A DNA stretch of 32,318 nt from Longimycelium tulufanense (GCF_014645795.1 NZ_BMMK01000016.1:94962-127279); one strand, 5' to 3'. Positions 24,139-32,318 are shown, numbered from the stretch's first letter. Notes: generated by a model not told the origin, from the sequence alone. Translations and numbers: made by a program.

Positions 24139-24978
24139 TCACTTCTCGGTGATCTCCGGCGGTGCCGGAATCTTGTAGCCGGACGGGCCCACGTTCTTCT
24201 CCAGGGCCTGCTTCCAGACACCCTCGTCGATCATCTTCTGGATCGCCTTGTTGATCGCGTCCCGGCCGGCCTTGTCGTCCTTGCGCAGGCCGATCCCGTA
24301 CCGCTCCTCGGTGAACGGCTTGCCGACCAGCTTGAACTTGCCCGAGTTCTGCGTGGCGTAGCCGGCCAGGATCACATCATCGGTCGTGACCGCGTCGACG
24401 GTGCCGTTCAACAGCTGGGTGATGCACTCGGAGTAGCCGCCGTACTCCTGCAGCTGCGCCTCGTGGGAGTAGTCCTTCTGGATCTTCTGCGCCGGGGTGG
24501 AACCCTTCACCGAGCACAGCTTCTTGCCGTTGAGCGAGTCCGGGCCGGTGATCTCGTTGTCCTCGGCGCGGATCAACAGGTCCTGGCCGGCGATGAAGTA
24601 CGGGCCGGCGAACGACACCTTCTTCTTACGGGCGTCGGTGATCGAGTAGGTGGCCACGATGAAGTCGACCTCACCCTTCTCGATCATGTTCTCCCGCTGT
24701 GCGGACGGGGTCTCCTTGAAGGTGATGGCGCTCTCGTCGACCCCCAACTCCTTGGCGACGTACTTGGCCACGTCGACGTCGAACCCCTGGAACTTGCCGT
24801 CCGGCGTGCGCCGGCCCAGGCCCGGCTGGTCGTACTTGATGCCAATGGTGAGCTTCTTGCTCTCCTTGACCCGGTCCAGCAGGGGCTTGTCGGCGTTGGC
24901 GCCGGCACCGCCACAGGCGGCGGCCAGCCCCAGCGCGGCAACGGCGGCGCTCATGCGCAGCACACGGGTGAACCGCAT
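24139..24978 (-). CDS. gluB: Glutamate ABC transporter binding lipoprotein GluB-like
   Basis: 279 residues. A type II signal peptide with a lipobox LAAAC (C22) is followed by a complete family 3 solute-binding fold: KKLTIGIKYDQPGL, GKFQGFDVDVAKYVA, MIEKGEVDFIVATYSITDARKKKVSFAGPYF, then lobe II ITGPDSLNGKKLC to LLNGTVDAVTTDDVILA and the C-terminal helices AINKAIQKMIDEGVWKQAL. It is displayed on the outer face of the membrane and delivers glutamate or aspartate to GluCD. ATG 24978 has GGAGGG about 8 nt upstream. A hairpin follows the gene, as expected for a binding-protein message. Confidence 0.92.
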   Translation of the reverse strand: MRFTRVLRMSAAVAALGLAAACGGAGANADKPLLDRVKESKKLTIGIKYDQPGLGRRTPDGKFQGFDVDVAKYVAKELGVDESAITFKETPSAQRENMIEKGEVDFIVATYSITDARKKKVSFAGPYFIAGQDLLIRAEDNEITGPDSLNGKKLCSVKGSTPAQKIQKDYSHEAQLQEYGGYSECITQLLNGTVDAVTTDDVILAGYATQNSGKFKLVGKPFTEERYGIGLRKDDKAGRDAINKAIQKMIDEGVWKQALEKNVGPSGYKIPAPPEITEK

Positions 24979-25038
24979 TGCGCTGTTCCCTCCGATCGTC
25001 GGGCGGCGGGGCGAGGGCCCCGGTCGCCGATGGTTGCG

Positions 25039-25794
25039 TCAGTGGGTGAGGATCTTGCCCAGGAAGTCCTTGGCGCGCTCGGACCTGGGGGCGTCGAAGA
25101 ACTCCCCAGGCGCGGTGTCCTCGACGATCTCCCCTTCGGACATGAAGACCACGCGGTCGGCGGCCCGGCGGGCGAAGCCCATCTCGTGGGTGACCACGAG
25201 CATGGTCATGCCGTCGGCGGCCAGCGTGGTCATCACGTCGAGCACCTCCTGGACCATCTCGGGGTCCAGTGCCGAGGTCGGCTCGTCGAACAACATCACC
25301 TTCGGTCGCATCGCCAGCGCGCGGGCGATCGCGGCCCGCTGCTGCTGCCCGCCGGACAGCTGCGCGGGGTACTTCTCGGCCTGGTTGGCGATTCCCACCC
25401 GTTCCAGCAGTTCCAGCGCCCTACGCCGGGCCTCCGCCTTGTTGGCCTTGCGCACCTTGACCGGGGCGAGCATGACGTTCTCGGCGATCGTCTTGTGCGC
25501 GAAGAGGTTGAACTGCTGGAAGACCATCCCGACGTCGGCGCGCAGCCGGGCAAGGGCCTTTCCTTCGGCCGGCAGTGGCTGGCCGTCGACCTCGATCACG
25601 CCGGAGTCCACCGGTTCCAGGCGGTTGATGGTCCGGCACAGTGTCGACTTGCCGGACCCGGACGGACCGAGCACCACGACCACCTGGCCCCTGGGCACCT
25701 CCAGGTGGATGTCCTTCAGCACGTGCAGCGGGCCGAAGAACTTGTCCACCCCCGTCATCCGGATCATGGGGGTGTCCGCGGCGGTTGCGGTCAT
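25039..25794 (-). CDS. gluA: Glutamate ABC transporter ATPase GluA-like
   Basis: 251 residues, cytoplasmic ABC ATPase of a polar amino acid importer. Seen: Walker A GPSGSGKS (43-50), Q-loop FQQFNLF, signature LSGGQQQR, Walker [13 protein letters not shown] and the H-loop VVTHEM. First gene of the gluA-B-C-D operon. ATG 25794 follows GGGAGG by about 8 nt. The promoter at 25846-25875 and tandem AAGTC repeats just upstream suggest activation by the divergent GluR. Confidence 0.95.
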   Translation of the reverse strand: MTATAADTPMIRMTGVDKFFGPLHVLKDIHLEVPRGQVVVVLGPSGSGKSTLCRTINRLEPVDSGVIEVDGQPLPAEGKALARLRADVGMVFQQFNLFAHKTIAENVMLAPVKVRKANKAEARRRALELLERVGIANQAEKYPAQLSGGQQQRAAIARALAMRPKVMLFDEPTSALDPEMVQEVLDVMTTLAADGMTMLVVTHEMGFARRAADRVVFMSEGEIVEDTAPGEFFDAPRSERAKDFLGKILTH

Positions 25795-25845
25795 CGAGGT
25801 CCTCCCTGCGCGGGCGGCGACGTCGTCGGGTGAAATGACGCGGGG

Positions 25846-25904
25846 ACGTTAGGTGGCCTCGGCCACAGCAGTCCAGGCGACTTGAGAAAGACTTAGGGTC
25901 TCAA
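25846..25904 (-). promoter_or_regulatory. gluABCD promoter with tandem AAGTC repeats
   Basis: On the minus strand TGGACT (complement of 25870-25875), an 18-bp spacer and TAACGT (complement of 25846-25851) form a promoter. Immediately upstream AAGTC occurs twice, 11 bp apart (complements of 25879-25883 and 25890-25894), the direct-repeat geometry of OmpR-family regulators at an activator position 3 bp from the -35. A TTGAGA/TCTCAA inverted repeat (25882-25887, 25899-25904) overlaps it. The neighbouring response regulator is the obvious candidate. Confidence 0.65.
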
Positions 25905-25914
25905 CTCTGTCACG

Positions 25915-25961
25915 GGTGAGCCGTCGTGCCGCCGGTCCGGCCGACCGGCCGGGGGCTCACC
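25915..25961 (+). other. Nested inverted repeat upstream of gluR
   Basis: The outer arms GGTGAGCC (25915-25922) and GGCTCACC (25954-25961) enclose a perfect inner hairpin GCCGGTC (25931-25937) / GACCGGC (25943-25949) with a 5-nt loop. It lies 52 nt before the response-regulator start, in its leader or promoter. It could be a leader structure or a second operator. Confidence 0.5.
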
Positions 25962-26013
25962 GCGCTGGTGGGACGGTAGTCGATCACGCGGTGCGTGGGG
26001 AGGGACTCGTCAG

Positions 26014-26676
26014 GTGCGGGTGCTGTTGGTCGAGGACGACCACCGGGTGGCCGAGGCGCTGCAGCCGGCGCTGGCCAGGCAGGGCATGTCGGTGCGCTGG
26101 GTGGGCTCGGGCCGCGCGGCGTTGGCCAACCTCGCCGAGATCGACGTCGTGCTGCTCGACCTGGGGCTGCCCGACCTGGACGGGCTGGAGGTGTGCCGGC
26201 GGATCCGGGCGATGAGCGACGTCCCGGTCATCGTGGTGTCGGCGCGTGGCGAGGTGGACGACCGCATCCTGGGCCTGCACTCGGGCGCGGACGACTACCT
26301 GGTGAAGCCCTACGACGTGGGCGAGCTGGTCGCCCGGGTGCACGCGGTGAACCGCCGCCGCCGCGCGGCCGAGGGCGAGCCGGCCGGCCCGGTGGAGGTC
26401 GACGACGTCGCGATCGACCTGGAGCGGCACCAGGTGACGGTGGCCGGCGAGCCGGTCTCGCTGGCGCGCAAGGAGTTCCAGGTGCTGGCCATGCTCGCCG
26501 CGGCGCGGGGCGCGGTGTGCAGTCGGGAGCGGATCGTGGCCGAGGTGTGGGGCAAGTCCTGGCCGGGAGCCAACCGCACGCTGGATGTCCACGTCGCGAC
26601 GTTGCGTACGAAGCTGGGCAGACCCAACCTGGTCCAGACCGTGCGCGGGGTCGGCTACCGCCTGGATCTGGACTAG
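26014..26676 (+). CDS. gluR: OmpR-family response regulator (GluR-like)
   Basis: 220 residues. Receiver domain at about 1-120: acidic pocket EDD (7-9), phospho-acceptor D49 in LLDLGLPD, and the conserved Lys in VKPYD (K98). The C-terminal winged helix (about 128-220) has the usual EFQVLAML and TVRGVGYRL motifs. GTG 26014 follows GGGAGGGA; no better start. It is followed by its kinase. Divergent placement next to gluABCD matches the Streptomyces GluR-GluK glutamate-sensing pair, so it probably activates gluABCD through the AAGTC repeats. Name assigned by context. Confidence 0.85.
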   Translation: MRVLLVEDDHRVAEALQPALARQGMSVRWVGSGRAALANLAEIDVVLLDLGLPDLDGLEVCRRIRAMSDVPVIVVSARGEVDDRILGLHSGADDYLVKPYDVGELVARVHAVNRRRRAAEGEPAGPVEVDDVAIDLERHQVTVAGEPVSLARKEFQVLAMLAAARGAVCSRERIVAEVWGKSWPGANRTLDVHVATLRTKLGRPNLVQTVRGVGYRLDLD

Positions 26677-26726
26677 CGGGGCCGAAGAGACCGGGCCGTC
26701 ACGGCGCAGGAGGCGGGAGGCAGGCG

Positions 26727-28157
26727 GTGCGCAGCCGGCTGTTGGCGATCGTGTTGACGATGCTCGCGTTGGTGTTGCTCGGCTTCGGCGTGCCGTTGGC
26801 GACCCGGATCGCCGACGCGGCCCAGCAGGAGCTCTTCCTGGACCGGCAGGGCGACACCCTGCGGTTCGCCTCCATCGCGCAGCAACCGTTGGTGGGCAGC
26901 GAGCCGACCGAGGTGGACGCGTTGGCCGCCGAGCTGCGCCGCTACCACGAGTTGTTCGGTGTCGCGGCCGCGGTGGTGGATGCCGACGGTCGGCTCGTGG
27001 TGGCCTCCCCGGAGAACCTGGACCTGTCCGAGAAGGGGGTGCGGGAGCGGATCGCGGTGGCGCTGGCGGGCCGTCCCTCGGAGCCGTACGAGCTGCTGAT
27101 GCCGTGGGACCACCGGCCGATCGTGGTGGCCGAGCCGGTGGTGCTCGAAGGTCGGCCCAGCGGCGCGGCCGTCACCCTCTCGCCCACCGACCACCTGCGT
27201 GGACGGGTGTTGGTGACGTGGCTGGTGTTGACGGCCCTCGGGCTGCTGGTGTTGGCCGCGGGAGCGATGTTGTTCGCCGTGCCCGTGGTGCGCTGGTTGT
27301 TGCGTCCGGTCCAGCGGCTGGACGCGGCCACCCACCGGGTGGCCGACGGAGTGGCCCGGGGACGACGGGCCGAACCGGTGGGCGCGGCGTCGGGACCGGC
27401 CGAGCTGCGTCGCCTCACCGAGTCCTTCGACCGAATGGCCGCCGCGGTCACCGACACCATGTCCGCCCAGCAGGCGTTCGTCGCCGACGCCTCCCACCAG
27501 CTGCGGAACCCGCTCACCGCGTTGCGCCTGCGGCTGTACAACCTGGACGGACACGTGGACACCACGGCGCAGCCGCAGTACGAGGGCGCGTTGGAGGAGG
27601 TCGACCGGCTCACCACGGTGTTGGACGATTTGCTGGCGTTGGCGCGCGCGGAGTCCGGGGCCCGGGAGCCGGAGACGTTCGACGTGGACGCGATTGTCGC
27701 CGACCGCTCGGAGTCGTGGCAGACCCTGGCCGAGGAGCGCGGGGTCCGGTTCCGTCGTGCGGGGGAGCAGGGGCTGACGGTGTTCGCTCCCCCCGGTGTG
27801 CTGTCCACGGTGTTGGATGCGGTGCTGGACAACGCGTTGAAGTTCACCCGCGAGGGCACCGAGGTGGTGGTGGGAACGCACCGCGTGGGCGAGATGGTCG
27901 AGGTGTCGGTGCGTGACCACGGGCCGGGGCTGCCGGAGGAGGAGCTGGCGCGGGCCACGGACCGCTTCTGGCGGTCGCCGGCGCACCAGAACGTTCCCGG
28001 TTCCGGGTTGGGCCTGGCTATCGTCCGCACCCTGCTGGAACGTGCCGGTGGTGGACTACGGCTGGAACGGCCGGTGGCCGACGATCCCGGGGCACCGGAG
28101 GGCCTGCGCGTGGTGCTTTGCCTGCCCGCTGCCGACACGCCACACGATCACCAGTGA
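26727..28157 (+). CDS. gluK: Sensor histidine kinase (GluK-like)
   Basis: 476 residues. One membrane helix near 5-27, an outside sensor region of about 130 residues, a second helix (about 161-186), HAMP (about 187-245), then the dimerisation/phospho-acceptor box ADASHQLRNPLTALR with H257, the N-box DAVLDNALKF and G-boxes DHGPGLP and GSGLGLAIV. No PAS domain is seen. The start GTG 26727 has AGGAGG about 16 nt and GGGAGG about 9 nt upstream; 50 nt after gluR. Its 3' end overlaps the end of the next sensor kinase by 10 nt in convergent orientation. Glutamate as the ligand is inferred from the neighbourhood. Confidence 0.88.
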   Translation: MRSRLLAIVLTMLALVLLGFGVPLATRIADAAQQELFLDRQGDTLRFASIAQQPLVGSEPTEVDALAAELRRYHELFGVAAAVVDADGRLVVASPENLDLSEKGVRERIAVALAGRPSEPYELLMPWDHRPIVVAEPVVLEGRPSGAAVTLSPTDHLRGRVLVTWLVLTALGLLVLAAGAMLFAVPVVRWLLRPVQRLDAATHRVADGVARGRRAEPVGAASGPAELRRLTESFDRMAAAVTDTMSAQQAFVADASHQLRNPLTALRLRLYNLDGHVDTTAQPQYEGALEEVDRLTTVLDDLLALARAESGAREPETFDVDAIVADRSESWQTLAEERGVRFRRAGEQGLTVFAPPGVLSTVLDAVLDNALKFTREGTEVVVGTHRVGEMVEVSVRDHGPGLPEEELARATDRFWRSPAHQNVPGSGLGLAIVRTLLERAGGGLRLERPVADDPGAPEGLRVVLCLPAADTPHDHQ

Positions 28158-29509
28158 AACCGGAGACGAACCACGGTGCCCCCACCCTCGGCCGGCTCGG
28201 CCCGCACGACGGCGCGGTGCGCCTCGGCGACCTGCGCGACGATCGCCAGCCCCAACCCTGATCCGGGCAGCCCCCGCGCCGACGTGGCCCGGTAGAACCG
28301 GTCGAACACGTGGGGCAGATCCTCCGCGGGGATCCCGGGCCCGTGGTCACGTACGCGCAGTTCTCGTCCGGACAACTCCCCCCGCACGATCCCTGCGGCA
28401 GGACTGAACTTCGCGGCGTTGTCCAGCAGGTTGCGCACCGCCCGGGTCAGTCGACGCGGCTGGCCGTCCACCACGGTGGGCTCCAACGCCGTCTCGAAGG
28501 TGACGGCCGGCCAGTGCCGCCGGGCACTTTCGACGCAGTGCTCGACGAGTTCGTCCAGCCGGACGTCGTCCACCGGCTCTGCCGGCGCCTGCGGGTCGTC
28601 GCCGCGGGCCAGGTCCACCAGATCGGCCACCAGATCCGCCAGTTCCCTCACCTGGGCCCGGAGCGCGCCCGTTACCTCCGCGCGTTGCTCCGGCGTGAGA
28701 CGGTCCGCCCGGGCCAACAGGTCGATGTTGGTGCGGAGGCTGGTGAGCGGGGTACGCAGCTCGTGCGACGCATCGGCGACCAGCCGCCGCTGGGTCACCA
28801 GCGACCGGTCGCGCGCATCGAGTGCTTCCTGGAGTTCACCGAGCATCGTGTTGAAGCTGCCGGCGAGCCGGGCCAGCTCGTCGCGGCCACCGAGATCGAT
28901 GCGGTGGCTGGGATCTCGCGTGGCCGCGACGCGCTCGGCGGTCGCGGTCAGGCGTGCTACGGGCGAAAGACCCGTGCGCGCCACCAGGTGTCCACCGAGC
29001 GCCGCCACCCCGACACCGACCAGCCCAGCCACCACCAGTCCGGTGCGGATCCGGTCGAGGCTGTCGTCCACGGTGTCCGCGCGTACGGCGACCTGGACCG
29101 CGCGCCCCTGGGACAACGGAGCGGTCAGCACACGGAGCCGGTATCCCTCGACATCGACGTCGCTGAAGTAGGCATCCCTCGAACCGGCGGCGACTTCCCT
29201 GGTCCCGGGCAGGATCGGTAGCCGCAGGCTGTCGTCACCACCGAGCACCTTCCCGTCGGCGGCCACCTTCTGTACGCATGCAGGTGCGGCCAGGACCAGG
29301 CACGGTCCCGAAGGTCCCCAGGAGTCCGGGTCCCGCTGCTCGATCCGTTTCACGCGGGTGACCTCACGGGACAGGCCGCGGTCGAGTTCGCGATCCAGCT
29401 GATGCGCGACAAGGAGATACGCCGCAACGGCCATGCCGGCCAACGACACCGACACAACCGCGGCGGCCACCAGAGCGATGCGGCCGCGAATCGACCAACG
29501 TCGCTTCAC
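28148..29509 (-). CDS. MprB-like sensor histidine kinase with two outside cysteines
   Basis: 453 residues. Membrane helices near 11-33 and 155-177 flank an outside domain of about 120 residues. It contains C70 and C78 (GPCLVLAAPACV), close enough for a disulfide. HAMP follows (about 178-235), then DASHELRTPLTSLRTNIDLL with H249 as phospho-acceptor, N-box LLDNAAKFSPA, and DHGPGIP and GSGLGLAIV. The kinase core closely resembles MprB of mycobacteria. Start GTG 29509 overlaps the response-regulator stop by four bases (GTGA), so translation is coupled. Its 3' end overlaps gluK tail-to-tail by 10 nt. The signal may be envelope or redox stress; this is inference. Confidence 0.88.
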   Translation of the reverse strand: MKRRWSIRGRIALVAAAVVSVSLAGMAVAAYLLVAHQLDRELDRGLSREVTRVKRIEQRDPDSWGPSGPCLVLAAPACVQKVAADGKVLGGDDSLRLPILPGTREVAAGSRDAYFSDVDVEGYRLRVLTAPLSQGRAVQVAVRADTVDDSLDRIRTGLVVAGLVGVGVAALGGHLVARTGLSPVARLTATAERVAATRDPSHRIDLGGRDELARLAGSFNTMLGELQEALDARDRSLVTQRRLVADASHELRTPLTSLRTNIDLLARADRLTPEQRAEVTGALRAQVRELADLVADLVDLARGDDPQAPAEPVDDVRLDELVEHCVESARRHWPAVTFETALEPTVVDGQPRRLTRAVRNLLDNAAKFSPAAGIVRGELSGRELRVRDHGPGIPAEDLPHVFDRFYRATSARGLPGSGLGLAIVAQVAEAHRAVVRAEPAEGGGTVVRLRFHW

Positions 29510-30177
29510 GGCCGGCCCAACCGGTATCCCACACCACGCACGGTGTGGATCAGCCGTTCCTCGCCGTTCGCCTCCAACTTGCGGCGCAGGTAGCGGATGT
29601 AAACCTCCAGCGAGTTGGAACCGGGGCCGAAGTCGGGTCCCCACACCCGCTCGATCAGCGTCTGCCTGGGCACCACCTGACCGGCGTTACGCAGGAGCAC
29701 TTCCAGCAGTGCGAACTCCGTCCGGCTGAAGCTGACGGCCCGGCCACGGCGCCATCCCTGACGCGCCACGGTGTCGAGCGTGAGGTCGCCGTGGGTCAGC
29801 ACGGCCGGATCCGCCGGGTAGGCCCGCCGCAGCAGCGCCCTGACCCGCGCCAGCATCTCGTCGAGGTCGAACGGTTTCACCAGGTAGTCGTCCGCACCCG
29901 CATCGAGGCCGTCGACCCGGTCGGCGACCGTGTCACGGGCGGTCAGGACGAGGATGGGGGTGCGGTCACCGATCGCACGGAGCTGGCGACACGCGGTGAG
30001 GCCGTCCAGATACGGCATGAGGACGTCGAGAACGACCACATCGGGTCGCCACGCCGCCACCTCGGTCAGTGCCCTGGCACCGTCGGTGGTGGTGCGCACC
30101 GTGTAGCCCTCGCTCTCCAGCGCCAGGCCCACCGCGTCCCGAACCGCCGGCTCGTCGTCCACCACCAACACCCGCAT
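29506..30177 (-). CDS. MprA-like OmpR-family response regulator
   Basis: 223 residues. Receiver: DDE pocket (7-9), phospho-acceptor D in VVLDVLMPYLDGL (about D51), and K in LVKPFDL. The winged helix has SFSRTEFALLEVLL and ends LIHTVRGVGYRLGRP, near identical in style to MprA. The ATG at 30177 is 9 nt after TAGCAT (complement of 30187-30192), so the transcript is leaderless or nearly so. It is co-transcribed with the kinase gene through a GTGA overlap, and divergent from the glycoside-hydrolase-like gene. Tandem CTCTCAT repeats lie in between and are the likely binding site. Confidence 0.9.
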   Translation of the reverse strand: MRVLVVDDEPAVRDAVGLALESEGYTVRTTTDGARALTEVAAWRPDVVVLDVLMPYLDGLTACRQLRAIGDRTPILVLTARDTVADRVDGLDAGADDYLVKPFDLDEMLARVRALLRRAYPADPAVLTHGDLTLDTVARQGWRRGRAVSFSRTEFALLEVLLRNAGQVVPRQTLIERVWGPDFGPGSNSLEVYIRYLRRKLEANGEERLIHTVRGVGYRLGRP

Positions 30178-30276
30178 GACGTGGCGATGCTACTTGCCGC
30201 GCTGGTCAGTGCCGGGTCAACCGAGCACCGCCCCGGCTCTCATCTTTCTCTCATCCCCGCTCGAGACCGTGCGCCC
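30178..30276. promoter_or_regulatory. Divergent promoter with tandem CTCTCAT repeats
   Basis: 99-bp gap between the response-regulator start and the glycoside-hydrolase-like start. CTCTCAT at 30237-30243 and again at 30248-30254 are perfect copies exactly 11 bp apart, the geometry of an OmpR/PhoB-type dimer site. TAGCAT (minus, 30187-30192) is the -10 for the regulator gene. The repeat is 22-40 bp before the hydrolase ATG and could control both genes. No Shine-Dalgarno is visible before ATG 30277. Confidence 0.65.
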
Positions 30277-32241
30277 ATGGCACGCAGAACAGGATGGGCC
30301 AGCAAGACGGTGAGCGTGGTCACGGGCCTTGCCGTGAGCGCGGCACTCACGGCGGCTGCCGGACCGGCAGCCGCCGCTACCGGGGCGCAGCTGCACGGTG
30401 ACGACGTGGTCGTACCCGTGACCGGTGGGTCCGCCACGGTACGTCCCACCACACTCGCCGTGACGGCGCGAACGAACGACGGTGCGGAGATGACACTGTC
30501 AGCTCCTGCCGACGGAGATCTCGGCCCCGCCACCTCCCCGCGGCGGGACGGCGGAAAGGTTCACTGGTCGTATCCCGCCAAGGGGTGGGATGTCACCGCA
30601 GCCACCGTGGACGGTCGCCTCGCCGTGACCATTCGTGCCGCAAAGGATGGCGCGCTGGCCTGGCCGGTCACCGGCACCGACCCGGCCACGACCACGGTCG
30701 CCTTCACCAGAGGCGAGGGCCGGTCGGTCCCGGTCGACGATCCGTTCTGGAACTCCGACCGCGCAGCCCTGGACGGTACCGAGTTCGACATGGTCGGCCA
30801 GCTCACCATGCCGTTCTGGGGACACCGGATCGGGGAGCGGGGTGTCAGCTACATCGTCCCGACGGACATCGGCACCTCACTCCGTTTCCTGTCCGATGAC
30901 GGAAGGCTGCAAACCAGGGCGAAGCACGAGTTCACGTCGGACACCCGCGACTACACCGTGACCTTCGCCCTCACCGACTCCAGCCCGGTGGCCCCGGCAA
31001 CGGACTACCGTCGCTACCTGTCGGCCCAGGGAGGCCTGAGCACGCTGCGCGACAAGATCCGGAAAAACCCCGAGGTCGGCAAGCTCCTCGGCGCGTTCCA
31101 CGCCTACACCTGGGGAAAGGCGCGAGACCCGGAGGCAGTGCGTCAGCTCCGCGATTTCGGCATCAGCCGGATGTGGTTGGGCTACGACGCCGACGGCGCT
31201 CCGATGTCACCGGAAGCCGTTGCCGCTGCGAACAATGCCGGCTACCTGGTCGGCCCCTATGACACCTGGGCCAACGCCCAGGATCCGAAGAACGCGGACA
31301 CCCTGGCGTCGGTCTGGCGCGACCCGCTGTGGCCCGAGGGTTGCGTCCGGGACAGCGACCATAACCCCGTCACCGGGTTCGGTGATCGAGGCTGCTACCT
31401 CAGCTCACAGGCACTGGCCCAGGCCGAGCCCACCCGACACAACCTCGCCGACCGGGTACGAACCATGACGGCCAACGGCGCCACCAGCTACTTCCTCGAC
31501 GTCGATGCCGCCGGGGAGCTCTTCGACGACCACACGCCGACGCACCGCATGAGCAAGGCACAGGACCGCAAGAACCGACTGGACCGGATGCGTTGGCTGG
31601 CCGAGGACCGCAAGCTCGTGCTCGGTTCGGAAAGCGCCGGCGGCTGGGCCAACCCCGTGGTCTCCTACAGCCACGGCTCCGCCACGCCGGTCGACAACCG
31701 CTTCTGGGAACTCCAGCGCGACCGGAAGACCTGGGGTGGCTACTTCCCGAAGGACCGGCCGGGCTTCTTCTTCAAGCCGGTGTCCCTACCGGCCGATCTC
31801 GCCAAGACCATGTTCGACCCCACCTACCGGGTTCCGCTCTACCAGACCGTGTTGCACGACTCGGTCATCAGCCTCGACCGCTGGGAACTGTCCTACGGCA
31901 AGCTGCCGGACCAGGCGACAACGCGCACCTTGCTCGCCATGCTCTACAACACGCCACTCAACCTCGTGTTGGACGGCAAGGAAATCGAGGAACAGGGCAG
32001 CAGGATCGCCGAGCTCCAGCGGTTCTTCGCGCCGCTCCACGAAAAGGCCGGCACCGAGCCGATGACCGGGTTCCGTTGGGTCACCGCGGATCACCTGGTG
32101 CAGCAGACGACCTTCGGCGAAGGGACGCTCACCGTCACCGCCAACTTCGGGACTGATACCGTGCAGGGACTGCCTGGTGGCTGTGTGGACGCAACCATCA
32201 AGGGAGACAAGGAACCCCGTCGGTTGTGCCCGGGCCAGTGA
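30277..32241 (+). CDS. Secreted glycoside-hydrolase-like protein
   Basis: 654 residues. A typical signal peptide (MARRTGWASK, a hydrophobic core, then AAAA near 34) directs export. Residues 35-200 look like a beta-sandwich domain, and about 255-560 a TIM-barrel-like domain with conserved-looking acidic residues: YFLDVDAAGE (D408, D410) and LGSESAGGWANP (E452), a nucleophile/acid layout reminiscent of GH101 and related families. The C-terminal small beta domain carries a Cys pair (GGCVDA and LCPGQ). The exact family and substrate are not recognised; a cell-wall or glycan target is a guess. It lies opposite the MprA-like regulator gene, which may control it. Confidence 0.75.
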   Translation: MARRTGWASKTVSVVTGLAVSAALTAAAGPAAAATGAQLHGDDVVVPVTGGSATVRPTTLAVTARTNDGAEMTLSAPADGDLGPATSPRRDGGKVHWSYPAKGWDVTAATVDGRLAVTIRAAKDGALAWPVTGTDPATTTVAFTRGEGRSVPVDDPFWNSDRAALDGTEFDMVGQLTMPFWGHRIGERGVSYIVPTDIGTSLRFLSDDGRLQTRAKHEFTSDTRDYTVTFALTDSSPVAPATDYRRYLSAQGGLSTLRDKIRKNPEVGKLLGAFHAYTWGKARDPEAVRQLRDFGISRMWLGYDADGAPMSPEAVAAANNAGYLVGPYDTWANAQDPKNADTLASVWRDPLWPEGCVRDSDHNPVTGFGDRGCYLSSQALAQAEPTRHNLADRVRTMTANGATSYFLDVDAAGELFDDHTPTHRMSKAQDRKNRLDRMRWLAEDRKLVLGSESAGGWANPVVSYSHGSATPVDNRFWELQRDRKTWGGYFPKDRPGFFFKPVSLPADLAKTMFDPTYRVPLYQTVLHDSVISLDRWELSYGKLPDQATTRTLLAMLYNTPLNLVLDGKEIEEQGSRIAELQRFFAPLHEKAGTEPMTGFRWVTADHLVQQTTFGEGTLTVTANFGTDTVQGLPGGCVDATIKGDKEPRRLCPGQ

Positions 32242-32318
32242 AGGTGATGGTGTCCGGAGCCACGAGACAGACCGGTTGCCTGGCAGGCGAGAACGACTAG
32301 TTACCCCTCCACAGTGGC
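32242..32318. other. Right-edge sequence without a gene
   Basis: 77 nt after the hydrolase-like gene. Only short palindromic bits such as CCACAGTGG are present near the end; no terminator or start of a gene is supported. Confidence 0.4.

Overview
The window is about 32 kb of very GC-rich DNA. Strong third-position G/C bias gives long antisense shadow frames, and GTG/TTG starts, GTGA stop/start overlaps and apparently leaderless genes (TANNNT about 7-9 nt before the start codon) are common. These traits point to a high-GC actinobacterium. The mycobacterial-type Lhr helicase, DUF3046-recA-recX block, mycothiol-type DinB fold, MprAB-like two-component pair, Sdh1-type complex II and LexA boxes of the TCGAAC-N4-GTTCGA class fit the order Pseudonocardiales/Mycobacteriales; a Pseudonocardiaceae member is my inference. 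I see no tRNA, rRNA, CRISPR array, insertion sequence or prophage gene. It reads as core chromosome.

Layout. (1) 1-2504: a GNAT acetyltransferase on the minus strand, then a two-gene plus-strand operon (SAV_6107-type HEPN protein and a maleylpyruvate-isomerase-fold protein) with a perfect LexA box and an 18-bp leader hairpin. (2) 2637-9402: a 1534-residue Lhr helicase, divergent from an Hsp70-ATPase-domain protein carrying a proline-rich linker, one membrane span and an outside domain. (3) 9513-12755: a small membrane protein, DUF3046, DUF4383, recA and recX. The recA promoter has a LexA box followed by two perfect DnaA boxes. (4) 12941-14580: a HAD hydrolase facing a GNAT gene. (5) 14760-17290: edd-eda (Entner-Doudoroff) with a candidate GntR/DasR-like operator. 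(6) 17724-21574: a small conserved gene plus sdhC-sdhA-sdhB of the Sdh1 type, with a Crp/GlxR-like site upstream. (7) 21680-28157: a truncated substrate-binding-like membrane protein, the glutamate ABC importer gluABCD on the minus strand, and a divergent two-component system (GluR/GluK type). (8) 28148-32241: a second, MprAB-like two-component system divergent from a secreted glycoside-hydrolase-like protein, with an 11-bp-period repeat between them.

How it fits together. Two SOS-type promoters, recA and the HEPN operon, lie within 10 kb and flank the DNA-repair-type helicase Lhr, suggesting a repair neighbourhood. The second half is central metabolism and nutrient sensing: sugar-acid catabolism, succinate oxidation into the quinone pool, and glutamate uptake under its own sensor kinase. 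The most interesting material is regulatory: the recA promoter with twin DnaA boxes, the LexA-controlled HEPN operon with a folded leader, and two sensor/target pairs whose shared intergenic regions carry 11-bp-period direct repeats typical of OmpR-family regulators.
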